In this document: in pieces, positions 10,165 to 20,275 of the stretch
How the letters are laid out: every line of letters begins with the position of its first letter
Numbering within the stretch: position 1 is the stretch's first letter
From: Tritrichomonas musculus
Taxonomy: Eukaryota > Parabasalia > Tritrichomonadida > Tritrichomonadidae
Direction: 5' to 3'
DNA length: 64,000 bases
Assembly (NCBI GenBank): GCA_039105265.1
Contig: JAPFFF010000002.1
Location: 1,426,001 to 1,490,000 of the forward strand
The notes under the pieces: model-generated
Told to the model about the DNA's origin: nothing
Seen by the model: the letters and a program-made list of their open reading frames with translations, nothing else
Database searches by the model: none
Position numbers and translations under genes: made by a program

Positions 10165-13100
10165 ATGACTTCAGAGCAAGTGAAAGATACTACAACAAGA
10201 TTCATTGGTGATATACAATTTAAAGTTGGAGATGCTACTAGGAAAGCAAGTGAATTATTAACGCTGAGTGATTTGGATGGATATGTACAGACAGGGCATT
10301 TATTTAATGAAGTAGAGGGTATACCAGAATTTAATATCAAAAATAATAATATACAATACGAGTCATCTACACAATACCATATCCTAAAGTTTGTTAACAT
10401 ACCAGAGGATTTCATGAATAAAGTGAAGGAAATAACTGCACAAACCAATATCTTTAAAGTGGTTTTGAGAAAGAATATCATATATGACACGAATGGAAAT
10501 TTAGTTAAGGAATTCTTTATTTATGCCAAAGATGGACAAGTATACTCTCCTATGATAACAAAGAGTGCAAATGGATGTTCTATAAATAATAGCACAAATA
10601 TGGGATACATCAATATAGCCTTTGATAGTGGTCTTGATTTTAATCCATATACTCTATGGATGAATGGTGAGCTGAGTATCATGAATGAGTACATAACTGA
10701 TTCACTGCAAACACTGAAGACAGTCAAGTGTTCCATCATCAAAGCTGATAATGCATTGAAACTACATAAGAGTGATGTATTGTATCTTTACAAACCAACT
10801 CTAACTAGCGAAGTCCAAATGGATGATAAAAAGTATTGGCTACTACAATGGAACATAGATGATAATTATAATATACCTACTGGCTTGGAGTTTAAATTTA
10901 ATGAATACTGTTTTGGTAATAAATGGTTCTTAACATGGAATGGAACAAAATGGGTAGGAGATAATATTCAAGGAAACATTAATGGAAAAATGAAAAATGC
11001 TTTGAATAAGGAGAATGAATATGGAGAAGATGGAACATATATTAGAATCAAGAGAAGTGAAAGAAATATTATGTTAATTAAAAAACCAGATGACTATTCT
11101 ATAGATAACCTCTTACATTATATGATACATGGTGGAAAGTGTAAAGTAGAGAACAAACTAAAACTAAAGACGGGTGAGATAGAAGACTTTTCCAAATATG
11201 GATTAGGCTATCAAACCAGTAATGGGGGAATAAATATTTATGGATATGATATTGAAGCCATAAGATGCTATAAGACAAATGGTACAGGAAGTGATTTAGA
11301 TATTAATCTTGTAGAAGAATTCTATCTTGATATAACTTTAGATGGAGAAATAAAGGCAAACAGATTCTCAATGAGACCAACTGGAAAAATATTTGACCCC
11401 AAGAGTGATAAGAAATGGTATTTTATTCATGGCTTATTAGATTCATGTGAACAGGTAGAATATTGTTATGTTTCATCAACCCCTAATGACTCACGAAATA
11501 TTAAAATCTATTTGTTTGATGAATATGTTGACCCGATAGATGAAGTTAATTGGGACCCTACTACTAACCCCTTCGAATATATTATTAGACAACAATTTTA
11601 TGAAGTGTATCCCAATCCTAATGCAGCAACTACCTTGTATACAGATTACAACATCACTAGTTCCAAAATCATTACTGCTGATAATATTACAACCATGAGA
11701 AGTGATTTAAATATGGTAACTAACAATGTAGATGTGATTAGCTATGATGTCCAAGAAATGAACACAACAATAGAAAGCCTAAAAGGAAGAGTATCAAGAA
11801 CAGAAACAGTAACTCAGCATCTAGAAGAAGATGTTGATAATTTAAGAATTGTTTCATGGACTGCTTTAGCATTTGGTGTCGCAGGTACAGTCGGTTCAAT
11901 AGGTTCTATAGGTATGCAATTAGCTCCAGAAGGTATTAGTTTTGCAACTGGGAATGGGGGAGGATTCCTTAAAAGATTGTTCTCACGTAAATCAACAAAA
12001 GGATTGAGCGATATAGTTAGAAATGCTATTAATTTCATGTCTGGGACCGTCGCTAGGTCTATCACAAAAGATATTACTCCAATAATAACCTGGTGTGAGG
12101 AAGAATATAAACAACTAGATGAATTACCTTATACAGATGAGAATGATAACCCAGATACAGGAACCTTAACATTAAGTGGTGCCATGGATATTAGCAATAT
12201 GTTCAGGGAATCCCTCAAGCCTGCATTTAAATTACTCGCCGAGAAGGTTAATGAGCTAGAGGCGGAGTTTGGTTATTACCCTACATTGGATGAAGTAGTT
12301 CAAAAGACAGATTTGGTTAGAGATGACATAATAGATGTTGTTGGTAAATATGTCAATGGCGAGGTCCATTTGGAAGCAGAAGATGTTATCACAGATGGAA
12401 CAATCAAAGCACGATTTTTGGTGCAAAAAGTTAGTGAATACAATGATGTTGATTATGAAGAGAATATAGTTACTATTAATATTACTGGTGGAACAATTAA
12501 TTACCAAGGAACAACTGATTTTCCTAGCTGCACTATGAATGACAAAACATTTGTTATATCAAACCCAAATAAACATAGGGTTGGTGGAATACAGATTAAA
12601 GAAAATACAGCAAAAAGAAGAATGGAATTTACCCCAAATGATTTAGCCTATACTTGTGATATAGATGCTTTACATAAGAAGATAGATACATTACATGAGC
12701 AGATAGAAAAGAATGATACAGCTCTAGCTACGACTTTAAATGAATTCCCAACTGTTGATGAAGTAAATGAAGCATTAGATGAATTAAAAAATAATATGGT
12801 TAATATGGATAACCTGTATACGAAAGAGGAAGCGGATAATAAATATCGAAGCAAAAATGATTTGATATACAAAGAATCTATTGAAGTGCCATTTGAAAAT
12901 GTACAAGATAGTTCAGGAACGTGGGAAGTCAAAATAAAATTGAATAGTGGAACTCGTCTTGTTGGAACAATTTCAAATAACGATGGCTTTGTAAAAGAGT
13001 TTGATTATTTGTTTGATTATAATGGTGTTATCACTGAAGATGGAGATGTTAATATAGATTTTGATATTGATGGAACAACTTATTACTTAACTTATTATAA

Positions 13101-13791
13101 AAGTGATAGTAATGGTCTGTGCTTTTATATCGATAACGGGGCAGACTATTTTGATACCAAATTAATATTAGCGGAAAAAATAATGAAGCAAGATAAAATA
13201 GCATTGAAAAGTGATATTCCTGAACCTGTTGATTTGACCAATTATGCTTTGAAAAGTGAAAATGATGAACTGAAGACAAAATTAAATAATTATATTAAAT
13301 CTCATCAAGATCTAGCCAAGTTAGTAGGTGATAATGTTACTAAAATCGTAACAATGAACAGTCAGATATCAAATCTACAACATGAGAACGAATCATTAAA
13401 AGCTAGGTTAGATGCGTTAGTGAATAAATTAACACTAATTAAGTACACATTCAGCGTACTGAATAGTAATACCATTCGTTATCAATTCGAAAAACAACTT
13501 GACGAATATGATGGAACATTCTATTTGACTTATAACGAAACCAAAGATAATGTCACCAGTGAAGAAGAAATCAAAATCAATATATCATTCAATGTTAATA
13601 ATACACCTAAGTATGAATATCAATGTGAACCAACTAAGATCTGGTTAAACAATATTGAATTTCCATTAAGTAGTAGCAATCTCATGATCAATGCAACAGT
13701 TAATTACATATTGATTAATTCTTCATTCTTTACATCAAATGGTATCTTAGCTGCAGATAACACTAAGAATGTAATACATTCATTACTGTAA
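10165..13791 (+). CDS. Giant fibre-like protein 2 of element A (1208 aa)
   Basis: A 1208-residue paralogue of the preceding gene. Shared parts are the region around residues 50-400 and the block STLYTDYNITSSKIITADNI near 490, followed by a predicted coiled coil and a glycine-rich hydrophobic stretch (about 570-610). The aromatic repeats of the first protein are absent. The C-terminal third carries fibre-type repeats: LYTKEEADNKYRSKNDL near 885, IPEPVDLTNYALKSE near 1015, then coiled coil and a strand-rich tail. The motif IPEPVDLT also occurs in the fibre genes of element B. A TTTTTTTAGAGATTTAA stretch precedes the ATG. The terminal repeat of A starts just after the stop. I infer a role as a second spike or fibre subunit. 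Confidence 0.62.
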   Translation: MTSEQVKDTTTRFIGDIQFKVGDATRKASELLTLSDLDGYVQTGHLFNEVEGIPEFNIKNNNIQYESSTQYHILKFVNIPEDFMNKVKEITAQTNIFKVVLRKNIIYDTNGNLVKEFFIYAKDGQVYSPMITKSANGCSINNSTNMGYINIAFDSGLDFNPYTLWMNGELSIMNEYITDSLQTLKTVKCSIIKADNALKLHKSDVLYLYKPTLTSEVQMDDKKYWLLQWNIDDNYNIPTGLEFKFNEYCFGNKWFLTWNGTKWVGDNIQGNINGKMKNALNKENEYGEDGTYIRIKRSERNIMLIKKPDDYSIDNLLHYMIHGGKCKVENKLKLKTGEIEDFSKYGLGYQTSNGGINIYGYDIEAIRCYKTNGTGSDLDINLVEEFYLDITLDGEIKANRFSMRPTGKIFDPKSDKKWYFIHGLLDSCEQVEYCYVSSTPNDSRNIKIYLFDEYVDPIDEVNWDPTTNPFEYIIRQQFYEVYPNPNAATTLYTDYNITSSKIITADNITTMRSDLNMVTNNVDVISYDVQEMNTTIESLKGRVSRTETVTQHLEEDVDNLRIVSWTALAFGVAGTVGSIGSIGMQLAPEGISFATGNGGGFLKRLFSRKSTKGLSDIVRNAINFMSGTVARSITKDITPIITWCEEEYKQLDELPYTDENDNPDTGTLTLSGAMDISNMFRESLKPAFKLLAEKVNELEAEFGYYPTLDEVVQKTDLVRDDIIDVVGKYVNGEVHLEAEDVITDGTIKARFLVQKVSEYNDVDYEENIVTINITGGTINYQGTTDFPSCTMNDKTFVISNPNKHRVGGIQIKENTAKRRMEFTPNDLAYTCDIDALHKKIDTLHEQIEKNDTALATTLNEFPTVDEVNEALDELKNNMVNMDNLYTKEEADNKYRSKNDLIYKESIEVPFENVQDSSGTWEVKIKLNSGTRLVGTISNNDGFVKEFDYLFDYNGVITEDGDVNIDFDIDGTTYYLTYYKSDSNGLCFYIDNGADYFDTKLILAEKIMKQDKIALKSDIPEPVDLTNYALKSENDELKTKLNNYIKSHQDLAKLVGDNVTKIVTMNSQISNLQHENESLKARLDALVNKLTLIKYTFSVLNSNTIRYQFEKQLDEYDGTFYLTYNETKDNVTSEEEIKINISFNVNNTPKYEYQCEPTKIWLNNIEFPLSSSNLMINATVNYILINSSFFTSNGILAADNTKNVIHSLL

Positions 13792-13807
13792 AATACAAAA
13801 AGTTGAT

Positions 13808-14015
13808 AGATATTTTTTCGGGTGTAGAATTCAAAAACTACTCCATACCTTGGAAATGACAATGGGGAATAGTGAAAGTAGATAGGGTGTACTTACGATA
13901 GGTTTTCAGAGGGTATTTGGCCGGGTAGCGAGGCCCAAGCGAAGGTGTACCTGAGCTTGGTGGCGAGCAGTGTAGGCTGGAGTGAAGAATGAATCCCAGC
14001 CTATACTATACTACT
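13808..14015. repeat. Right terminal repeat of element A
   Basis: About 208 bases matching, in reverse, the left end of element E (59928-60160), with a small indel. From inside outwards it holds a GC-richer stretch (about 13915-13980), a hairpin with arms AGGCTGG and CCAGCCT, and the terminal TATACTACT. Maverick ends are known to be inverted repeats of hundreds of bases bounded by AG and CT, which fits. The segment lies directly behind the last gene of A. Confidence 0.8.
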
Positions 14016-14556
14016 CATAGAATGAAGTAAATTCAGAGAGTATTCAAAATTAATTGAAAGAGTATTCAAAATAAATTCAAAGATGATTCAAAATTTCATG
14101 TCCCATTTTTGTGATCCCATTTTTGGTTTCCTCAAACTTCTCAAATAATATTTTCAAATATAATTACAATTATTTTATATATTCAATTTTTTCTATATAT
14201 CTTTTTGGAAGAATGGGATGATTTTTGGGATAGTAATATTTAAAGATTCTGTAGAAATATATGTCAAAATAGACATCTAATGAATCAAAAGCATGCCAAA
14301 TTTATGGTGTTTTTCAACAATCCCATTTTCATCCCAACGATCCCATTTTGATCCCATTTTTTTGGGACGCTTATTTTATTCCATAATATTCTTTCAAATG
14401 ATATTTCCATAATATTCTCTCAAATGATATTTCCATAATAATCCACTGCAAAAAAAAAAGGCAAGAGGTCAAATAGAGGTCAAAATCATCCAGAGGTGAA
14501 GAGGAGGTTGTGATACAGCCAGAGAATCTTTTGATTCCTTGAATTTTCATTTTGAT

Positions 14557-14576
14557 GGTACGGGAATTCCCGTACC
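14557..14576. promoter_or_regulatory. Perfect 20-bp GC-rich palindrome (left arm)
   Basis: The sequence GGTACGGGAATTCCCGTACC is its own reverse complement and stands out in DNA of about 75% A+T. The same palindrome occurs in the right arm at 18331-18350. It lies close to clusters of TGGGAT boxes. A dimeric protein-binding site, perhaps at a replication origin or promoter, is a reasonable reading, but this is inference. Confidence 0.55.
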
Positions 14577-14794
14577 TTCCATTCCATTCAAATAGCACTC
14601 ATTCAAAAATTCAATAGAAGTCAGATTTTTTATAAATCCATTTCAATCAACATTCAAATAGCATTCATTCAAAAATTCAATAGAAGTCAGATTTTTTTTT
14701 ATAAATCTATTCCAATTATATTTCATTCCAATTACATTTCATTCCAATTATATTTCATTCAATATAATTCAGTCAATAATTATTCATCAAATAA

Positions 14795-15525
14795 TCCACT
14801 CATTATAATCCACTCATTATAATCCAGTTAATATAATCTACACAATATAATCCACTCATTATAATCCACTCATTATAATCCAGTTAATATAATCTACACA
14901 ATATAATCCACTCATTATAATCCATTTAATATAATCCAGTCATTATAATCCATTTAATATAATCCACTCATTATAATCCACTCATTATAATCCAATCATT
15001 ATAATCCGTCATTATAATCCAGTCATTATAATCCACTCATTATAATCCACTCATTATAATCCAGTCATTATAATCCACTCATTATAATCCAGTCATTATA
15101 ATCTACTCATTATAATCCACTCATTATAATCCACTCATTATAATCCAGTTAATATAATCCATTTAATATAATCCATTTAATATAATCCAGTCATTATAAT
15201 CTACACAATATAATCCACTCATTATAATCCATTTAATATAATCCAGTCATTATAATCTACTCATTATAATCCACTCATTATAATCCACTCATTATAATCC
15301 AGTCATTATAAACCATTTAATATAATCCACTCATTATAATCCATTTAATATAATCCACTTATTATAATCCACTCATTATAATCCACTATTTATAATCCAT
15401 TTAATATAATCCATTTAATATAATCCAGTCATTATAATCTACACAATATAATCCACTCATTATAATCTACAAAATATAATCCACTCATTATAATCTACAC
15501 AATATAATCTACACAATAGTTATTC
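14795..15525. repeat. 14-bp minisatellite, left arm
   Basis: Some fifty imperfect copies of a 14-base unit such as ATAATCCACTCATT, with variants ending CCATTTAAT, CTACACAAT or CCAGTCATT. Variants recur in blocks, suggesting spread by unequal exchange or slippage. The inverted counterpart in the right arm (about 17225-18115) is longer, so the arms have changed independently since the duplication. No reading frame runs through it. Confidence 0.9.
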
Positions 15526-15582
15526 ATCAAATAATCTACTGCAAAAAAAAATGACAAGAGGTCAAATAATGATCAAAATCAT

Positions 15583-15894
15583 CTAGAGGTGAAGAGGTGA
15601 ATTTTCACCATCAATTATTTCACTTGTAATTTTATTTATCACTTCATCACACTTATCACTAACTGTATTTTTTTTATCAACAATTAGTATTATGCTATTG
15701 TTTCTCTTTGTAAATTTATAACCATCTATTTTGAATTTTTTATTTAGCTCTTTTGTTTTGAATTGTGTATAGTATGGATTGTTTTTTAATAGCTTTCTCA
15801 AGGCCTTTATTTCATTTTTATTAACCAATTCTCTGATGAAATTTAATAGTAATTCAGCTTCACTAATCTCAAATGCTGTCAACTGTGAAGTCAT
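15583..15894 (-). CDS. Small charged protein in left palindrome arm (103 aa)
   Basis: A 103-residue lysine-rich protein, MTSQLTAFEISEAELLLNFI onwards, with a predicted helical first half and a strand-rich second half (YKFTKRNNSIILIVDKK). The amino-acid sequence is identical to the copy in the right arm (16858-17169), so the frame has stayed open in both. The ATG follows a TTTATTTTTGTTTCCATTTAA stretch, the upstream motif shared by many genes here. The last codons and stop fall in a direct repeat that flanks the minisatellite. Family unknown. Identity of both copies points to recent duplication or continued exchange between arms. Confidence 0.6.
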   Translation of the reverse strand: MTSQLTAFEISEAELLLNFIRELVNKNEIKALRKLLKNNPYYTQFKTKELNKKFKIDGYKFTKRNNSIILIVDKKNTVSDKCDEVINKITSEIIDGENSPLHL

Positions 15895-15930
15895 TTAAAT
15901 GGAAACAAAAATAAACACAAAAATAAATAC

Positions 15931-16590
15931 TTAAAAACCAACATCAGCGAACACATTATTTCTACGCTTCATCTTTGGTGGCTGCTCATAATAAACTACT
16001 TCTATATCATCATTTTTATTTTTCTCATTCATTACTTTGTTAATTATATCTTTTGTCATTTTCTTGTGTTCCTTTCTTTCTCTATCTTTCTTCAAAAATT
16101 CATTTATCTGTTGTAGCTCATATAATATTTGCATGTTAATATATGTTAAGTCATATTTAAAGTGGTTATATTTTGGATTGAATTGTTGATTGAACAATGG
16201 GACTGGTTCTTCATCTGACTTTTCATCTGGTTCATTATTGTCTTCATCCAATTTATCTTGCTCTTCATGATCTTCTTCTTTTTCATCATCCTCTTGTTCT
16301 TCATCATTATCTTCTTCTTCTTTCTCATCTTCTTTATTGTAATCAATATCTTTGACTTTATCTTTGATGCCTTTCTTCTATCTCTCTATTTTATACTCTT
16401 TATTGTATTCTTCATTATTTTCATCTTCATTATCAGTATCATCTAATGGTTTGTCTCGTTTCTTCAATATATATTTTCCTTCCTTACGCGTTGGATAGAC
16501 TTCATAAATTGGGTCCTCTATCCCCCTCAACCATTTGTTTATTATTTGTAGCCTTTTGGTTCCTTTCAAATATTCTCCAGCTTTGGTCAT
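15931..16590 (-). CDS. Acidic/lysine-rich protein gene in the palindrome loop (parts)
   Basis: Two minus-strand reading frames (16378-16590 and about 15931-16251) cover this stretch. The first begins MTKAGEYLKGTKRLQIINKW at 16590, behind a TTTTTATTTATAA motif. The second is rich in Asp, Glu and Lys and ends PPKMKRRNNVFADVGF, with a predicted helix in the middle. The final 25 or so codons lie inside the left arm, so the right arm carries an inverted copy of only that 3' end (16741-16822). This shows that the palindrome boundary cuts through the gene. Family unknown; composition suggests a disordered, nucleic-acid-associated protein. Listed as parts of an old element. Confidence 0.4.
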
Positions 16591-16857
16591 TTATAAATAA
16601 AAAGAAAAAGAAGTGAAAATTGATATTTACAAAGATTTCAACAAAGGAAATACTATGAAATATAAAATAATATTATGAAAATATGTGAATAATTAATATT
16701 TGAGAACATTGAATAAAACCAAAAATAGAAAAATAAAAATGATGATATAGAAGTAGTTTATTATGAGCAGCCACCAAAGATGAAGCGTAGAAATAATGTG
16801 TTCGCTGATGTTGGTTTTTAAGTATTTATTTTTGTGTTTATTTTTGTTTCCATTTAA

Positions 16858-17169
16858 ATGACTTCACAGTTGACAGCATTTGAGATTAGTGAAGCTGAAT
16901 TACTATTAAATTTCATCAGAGAATTGGTTAATAAAAATGAAATAAAGGCCTTGAGAAAGCTATTAAAAAACAATCCATACTATACACAATTCAAAACAAA
17001 AGAGCTAAATAAAAAATTCAAAATAGATGGTTATAAATTTACAAAGAGAAACAATAGCATAATACTAATTGTTGATAAAAAAAATACAGTTAGTGATAAG
17101 TGTGATGAAGTGATAAATAAAATTACAAGTGAAATAATTGATGGTGAAAATTCACCTCTTCACCTCTAG
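16858..17169 (+). CDS. Small charged protein in right palindrome arm (103 aa)
   Basis: Inverted duplicate of the gene at 15583-15894, with the same 103 residues. The same T-rich motif (TTTATTTTTGTTTCCATTTAA) precedes the ATG. Here the gene runs outward from the loop, and the two copies diverge from each other. Function unknown. Complete identity over more than 300 bases, against an adjacent minisatellite that differs in length, suggests a recent duplication or exchange between arms. Confidence 0.6.
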   Translation: MTSQLTAFEISEAELLLNFIRELVNKNEIKALRKLLKNNPYYTQFKTKELNKKFKIDGYKFTKRNNSIILIVDKKNTVSDKCDEVINKITSEIIDGENSPLHL

Positions 17170-17224
17170 ATGATTTTGACCATTATTTGACCTCTTGTCA
17201 TTTTTTTTTTGCAGTAGATTATTT

Positions 17225-18115
17225 GATGAATAACTATTGTGTAGATTATATTGTGTAGATTATAATGAGTGGATTATATTTTGTAGATTATAATGAGTGG
17301 ATTATATTGTGTAGATTATAATGACTGGATTATATTAAATGGATTATATTAAATGGATTATATTAAATGGATTATAAATAGTGGATTATAATGAGTGGAT
17401 TATAATGAGTGGATTATATTAAATGGATTATAATGAGTGGATTATATTAAATGGTTTATAATGACTGGATTATAATGAGTGGATTATAATGAGTAGATTA
17501 TAATGACTGGATTATATTAAATGGATTATAATGAGTGGATTATAATGACTGGATTATAATGAGTGGATTATAATGAGTGGATTATAATGACTGGATTATA
17601 ATGACGGATTATAATGATTGGATTATAATGAGTGGATTATAATGAGTGGATTATATTAAATGGATTATAATGACTGGATTATATTAAATGGATTATAATG
17701 AGTGGATTATATTGTGTAGATTATATTAACTGGATTATAATGAGTGGATTATAATGAGTGGATTATATTGTGTAGATTATATTAACTGGATTATAATGAG
17801 TAGATTATAATGACTGGATTATATTAAATGGATTATAATGAGTGGATTATAATGAGTGGATTATATTGTGTAGATTATAATGACTGGATTATAATGAGTG
17901 GATTATAATGATTGGATTATAATGAGTGGATTATAATGAGTGGATTATATTAAATGGATTATAATGACTGGATTATATTAAATGGATTATAATGAGTGGA
18001 TTATATTGTGTAGATTATATTAACTGGATTATAATGAGTGGATTATAATGAGTGGATTATATTGTGTAGATTATATTAACTGGATTATAATGAGTGGATT
18101 ATAATGAGTGGATTA
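17225..18115. repeat. 14-bp minisatellite, right arm
   Basis: The inverted counterpart of the left-arm array, with units such as AATGAGTGGATTAT and variants containing TTAAATGG, TTGTGTAG or GACTGG. It has roughly ten more units than the left arm. It is flanked by the same direct repeat, whose core reads AGGTCAAATA in one orientation. No coding capacity. Confidence 0.9.
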
Positions 18116-18330
18116 TTTGATGAATAATTATTGACTGAATTATATTGAATGAAATATAATTGGAATGAAATGTAATTGGAATGAAATATAATTGGAATAG
18201 ATTTATAAAAAAAAATCTGACTTCTATTGAATTTTTGAATGAATGCTATTTGAATGTTGATTGAAATGGATTTATAAAAAATCTGACTTCTATTGAATTT
18301 TTGAATGAGTGCTATTTGAATGGAATGGAA

Positions 18331-18350
18331 GGTACGGGAATTCCCGTACC
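18331..18350. promoter_or_regulatory. Perfect 20-bp GC-rich palindrome (right arm)
   Basis: Second copy of GGTACGGGAATTCCCGTACC, mirrored from the left arm. Four TGGGAT-type boxes begin about 200 bases further on. The combination of a perfect palindrome and iterated short boxes resembles origin or operator regions; function is inferred. Confidence 0.55.
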
Positions 18351-18534
18351 ATCAAAATGAAAATTCAAGGAATCAAAAGATTCTCTGGCTGTATCACAAC
18401 CTCCTCTTCACCTCTGGATGATTTTGACCTCTATTTGACCTCTTGCCTTTTTTTTTTGCAGTGGATTATTATGGAAATATCATTTGAGAGAATATTATGG
18501 AAATATCATTTGAAAGAATATTATGGAATAAAAT

Positions 18535-19065
18535 AAGCGTCCCAAAAAAATGGGATCAAAATGGGATCGTTGGGATGAAAATGGGATTGTTGAAAAACAC
18601 CATAAATTTGGCATGCTTTTGATTCATTAGATGTCTATTTTGACATATATTTCTACAGAATCTTTAAATATTACTATCCCAAAAATCATCCCATTCTTCC
18701 AAAAAGATATATAGAAAAAATTGAATATATAAAATAATTGTAATTATATTTGAAAATATTATTTGAGAAGTTTGAGGAAACCAAAAATGGGATCACAAAA
18801 ATGGGACATGAAATTTTGAATCATCTTTGAATTTATTTTGAATACTCTTTCAATTAATTTTGAATACTCTCTGAATTTACTTCATTCTATGTAATAAAAT
18901 TTTTTTGTATTTGGGTTTACCAATTATATTTTTGGGCTTCCCAAATGTTTTTTGGGCTTCCCTATCACAGTATTTGGGACGCTCTATGTATATTTGGGCA
19001 ACCCAATCACCACTTTGGGACGCACAAAACTATCCTAGAGTCTCCCAAATATTGCTTGGGCAGCG
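18535..19065. promoter_or_regulatory. Array of TGGGAT / TTTGGGAC boxes
   Basis: From 18535 to 18810 there are about nine TGGGAT or TGGGAC boxes on both strands, four of them within about 50 bases (18548-18592). Beyond the mapped arm, 18900-19065 adds TTTGGGCTTCCC, TTTGGGACGC and related boxes roughly every 20-30 bases. The first group is mirrored at 14086-14372. Such iterons often bind a replication initiator, and the helicase encoded at 20276 is a candidate partner. No gene is seen here. Confidence 0.45.
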
Positions 19066-19254
19066 CTAAAACATTAAAATTTTAACTAGATTTGAATTCA
19101 TTATCAAATAATTTAAATGCCAGTAATTGAATGCTCTATCAATTTATCCATTCAATCTCATTCTAAAATTTATCCATTCAATCTCTAAAAATTTTCCCTC
19201 ACAAATCTTAAAATTTTAGAGAGATTCCATTAATTAAATTTAACAACTTTGCTG

Positions 19255-20085
19255 ATATTGTTATTGAATATGTCATTGAATCTGATTATTATTCTGATTA
19301 TTATTCTGTTGATTATTATTCTGATTATTCTATTGATTATTATTCTGTTGATTATTATTCTGCTGACAAGTCAATTGATTATTATTCTGATGATAATTCT
19401 GATTATTATTCTGCTGATTATTATTCTGATTATTCTATTGATTATTATTCTGATTATTATTACTCTAATTATTCTATTGATTATTATTCTGATTATTATT
19501 ACTCTGATTATTCTGTTGATTATTATTCTGTTGATTATTATTCTGTTGATTATTATTCTGCTGATTATTATTCTGTTGATTATTATTCTGCTGATTATTA
19601 TTCTGATTATTCTATTGATTATTATTCTGTTGATTATTATTCTGCTGACAAGTCAATTGATTATTATTCTGATGATAATTCTGATTATTATTCTGCTGAT
19701 TATTATTCTGATTATTCTATTTATTATTATTCTGATTATTATTACTCTAATTATTCTATTGATTATTATTCTGATTATTATTACTCTGATTATTCTGTTG
19801 ATTATTATTCTGTTGATTATTATTCTGTTGATTATTATTCTGTTGATTATTATTCTGCTGATTATTATTCTGTTGATTATTATTCTGCTGGTATTATTCT
19901 GATTATTATTCTGCTGATTATTATTCTGATTATTCTATTGATTATTATTCTGTTGATTATTATTCTATTGATTATTATTCTGTTGATTATTATTCTGATT
20001 ATTCTATTGATTATTATTCTGATTATTCTATTGATTATTATTCTGATTATTCTATTGATTATTATTCTGATTATTGTTATTGAGA
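19255..20085. repeat. 15-bp minisatellite (GATTATTATTCTGTT type) with higher-order structure
   Basis: About 830 bases of units such as TTGATTATTATTCTG, most of them a multiple of three bases long. A block containing GCTGACAAGTCAATTG appears twice about 282 bases apart (19362 and 19644), so a larger unit has been duplicated. Read on the minus strand the units spell runs of Asn and Gln codons, as if the array began as an NQ-rich coding stretch, but that strand is not open throughout. The plus-strand Leu/Ile frame is a by-product of the repeat. The flanks 18892-19254 and 20086-20275 hold no gene. Confidence 0.88.
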
Positions 20086-20275
20086 TTGCTTCACAAAAAA
20101 ATAAAGAGAGATATTTAATGAATTATATTGAATGGTTTATTTATTTATATTTGTGAGCTTTATATTTGATTATTTATATTTGTGAGATTTATTTATTTAT
20201 TTATTCTATCTTTACCAAGCTATATATTCTTTGCTTCTTACCATTATCTCTTATGTATTTGCTTCTTATTTCATA

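Larger units (their letters stand above)
1..14015. mobile_element. Maverick/Polinton element A (right part; continues left of the window)
   Basis: A Maverick-type element identified by its protein-primed family B DNA polymerase, a minor-capsid candidate and two giant fibre-like genes. Its right end is placed at 14015, where a GC-rich hairpin is followed by TATACTACT. Immediately after, at 14016, the arm of a large palindrome starts abruptly, so A appears to have inserted into that arm. The duplicated target would be CATAGA (14016-14021); the second copy must lie left of the window. The right terminal repeat (13808-14015) matches the left end of element E, so A and E belong to one subfamily. 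Integrase, ATPase and major capsid genes are not in view. A MITE splits the polymerase; otherwise the visible part has few or no breaks, suggesting a moderately young element. Confidence 0.8.
14016..16025. repeat. Left arm of a 2-kb inverted repeat (large palindrome)
   Basis: This arm is the reverse complement of 16727-18891, apart from a different number of minisatellite units (about 155 bases fewer here). It starts abruptly at 14016, directly after the end of element A. It contains, from outside in: TGGGAT-type boxes (14086-14372), a perfect 20-bp palindrome (14557-14576), a 14-bp minisatellite and a 103-residue reading frame. A direct repeat of about 65 bases flanks the minisatellite (about 14445-14512 and 15538-15600). 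No good gene is seen between 14016 and 15582. Confidence 0.9.
16727..18891. repeat. Right arm of the 2-kb inverted repeat
   Basis: Reverse complement of 14016-16025, separated from it by a loop of about 700 bases. It holds the 3' end of the loop gene (16741-16822), the second copy of the 103-residue frame, the longer minisatellite, the 20-bp palindrome and TGGGAT boxes. The sequence outside the arm (18892 onward) may continue the repeat, since the partner sequence has been displaced beyond the window by element A. Apart from the 103-residue frame there is no convincing gene in 17170-18891. Confidence 0.9.

Noticed and set aside
14371-14598. 75-residue frame in the left arm, duplicated at 18309-18536
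   Set aside because: Crosses the 20-bp palindrome and the direct repeat, has odd composition and lacks the upstream motif; its duplication is explained by the palindrome.
19255-20085. Reassigned TAG codon (Gln), suggested by TAG within the Asn/Gln-like minus-strand reading
   Set aside because: Several well-supported genes (for example those ending at 4742 and 10135) stop sensibly at TAG, so the repeat is better read as non-coding.
19249-20156. Long plus-strand frames of Leu and Ile
   Set aside because: They are read straight from the 15-base repeat and have no sensible protein composition.
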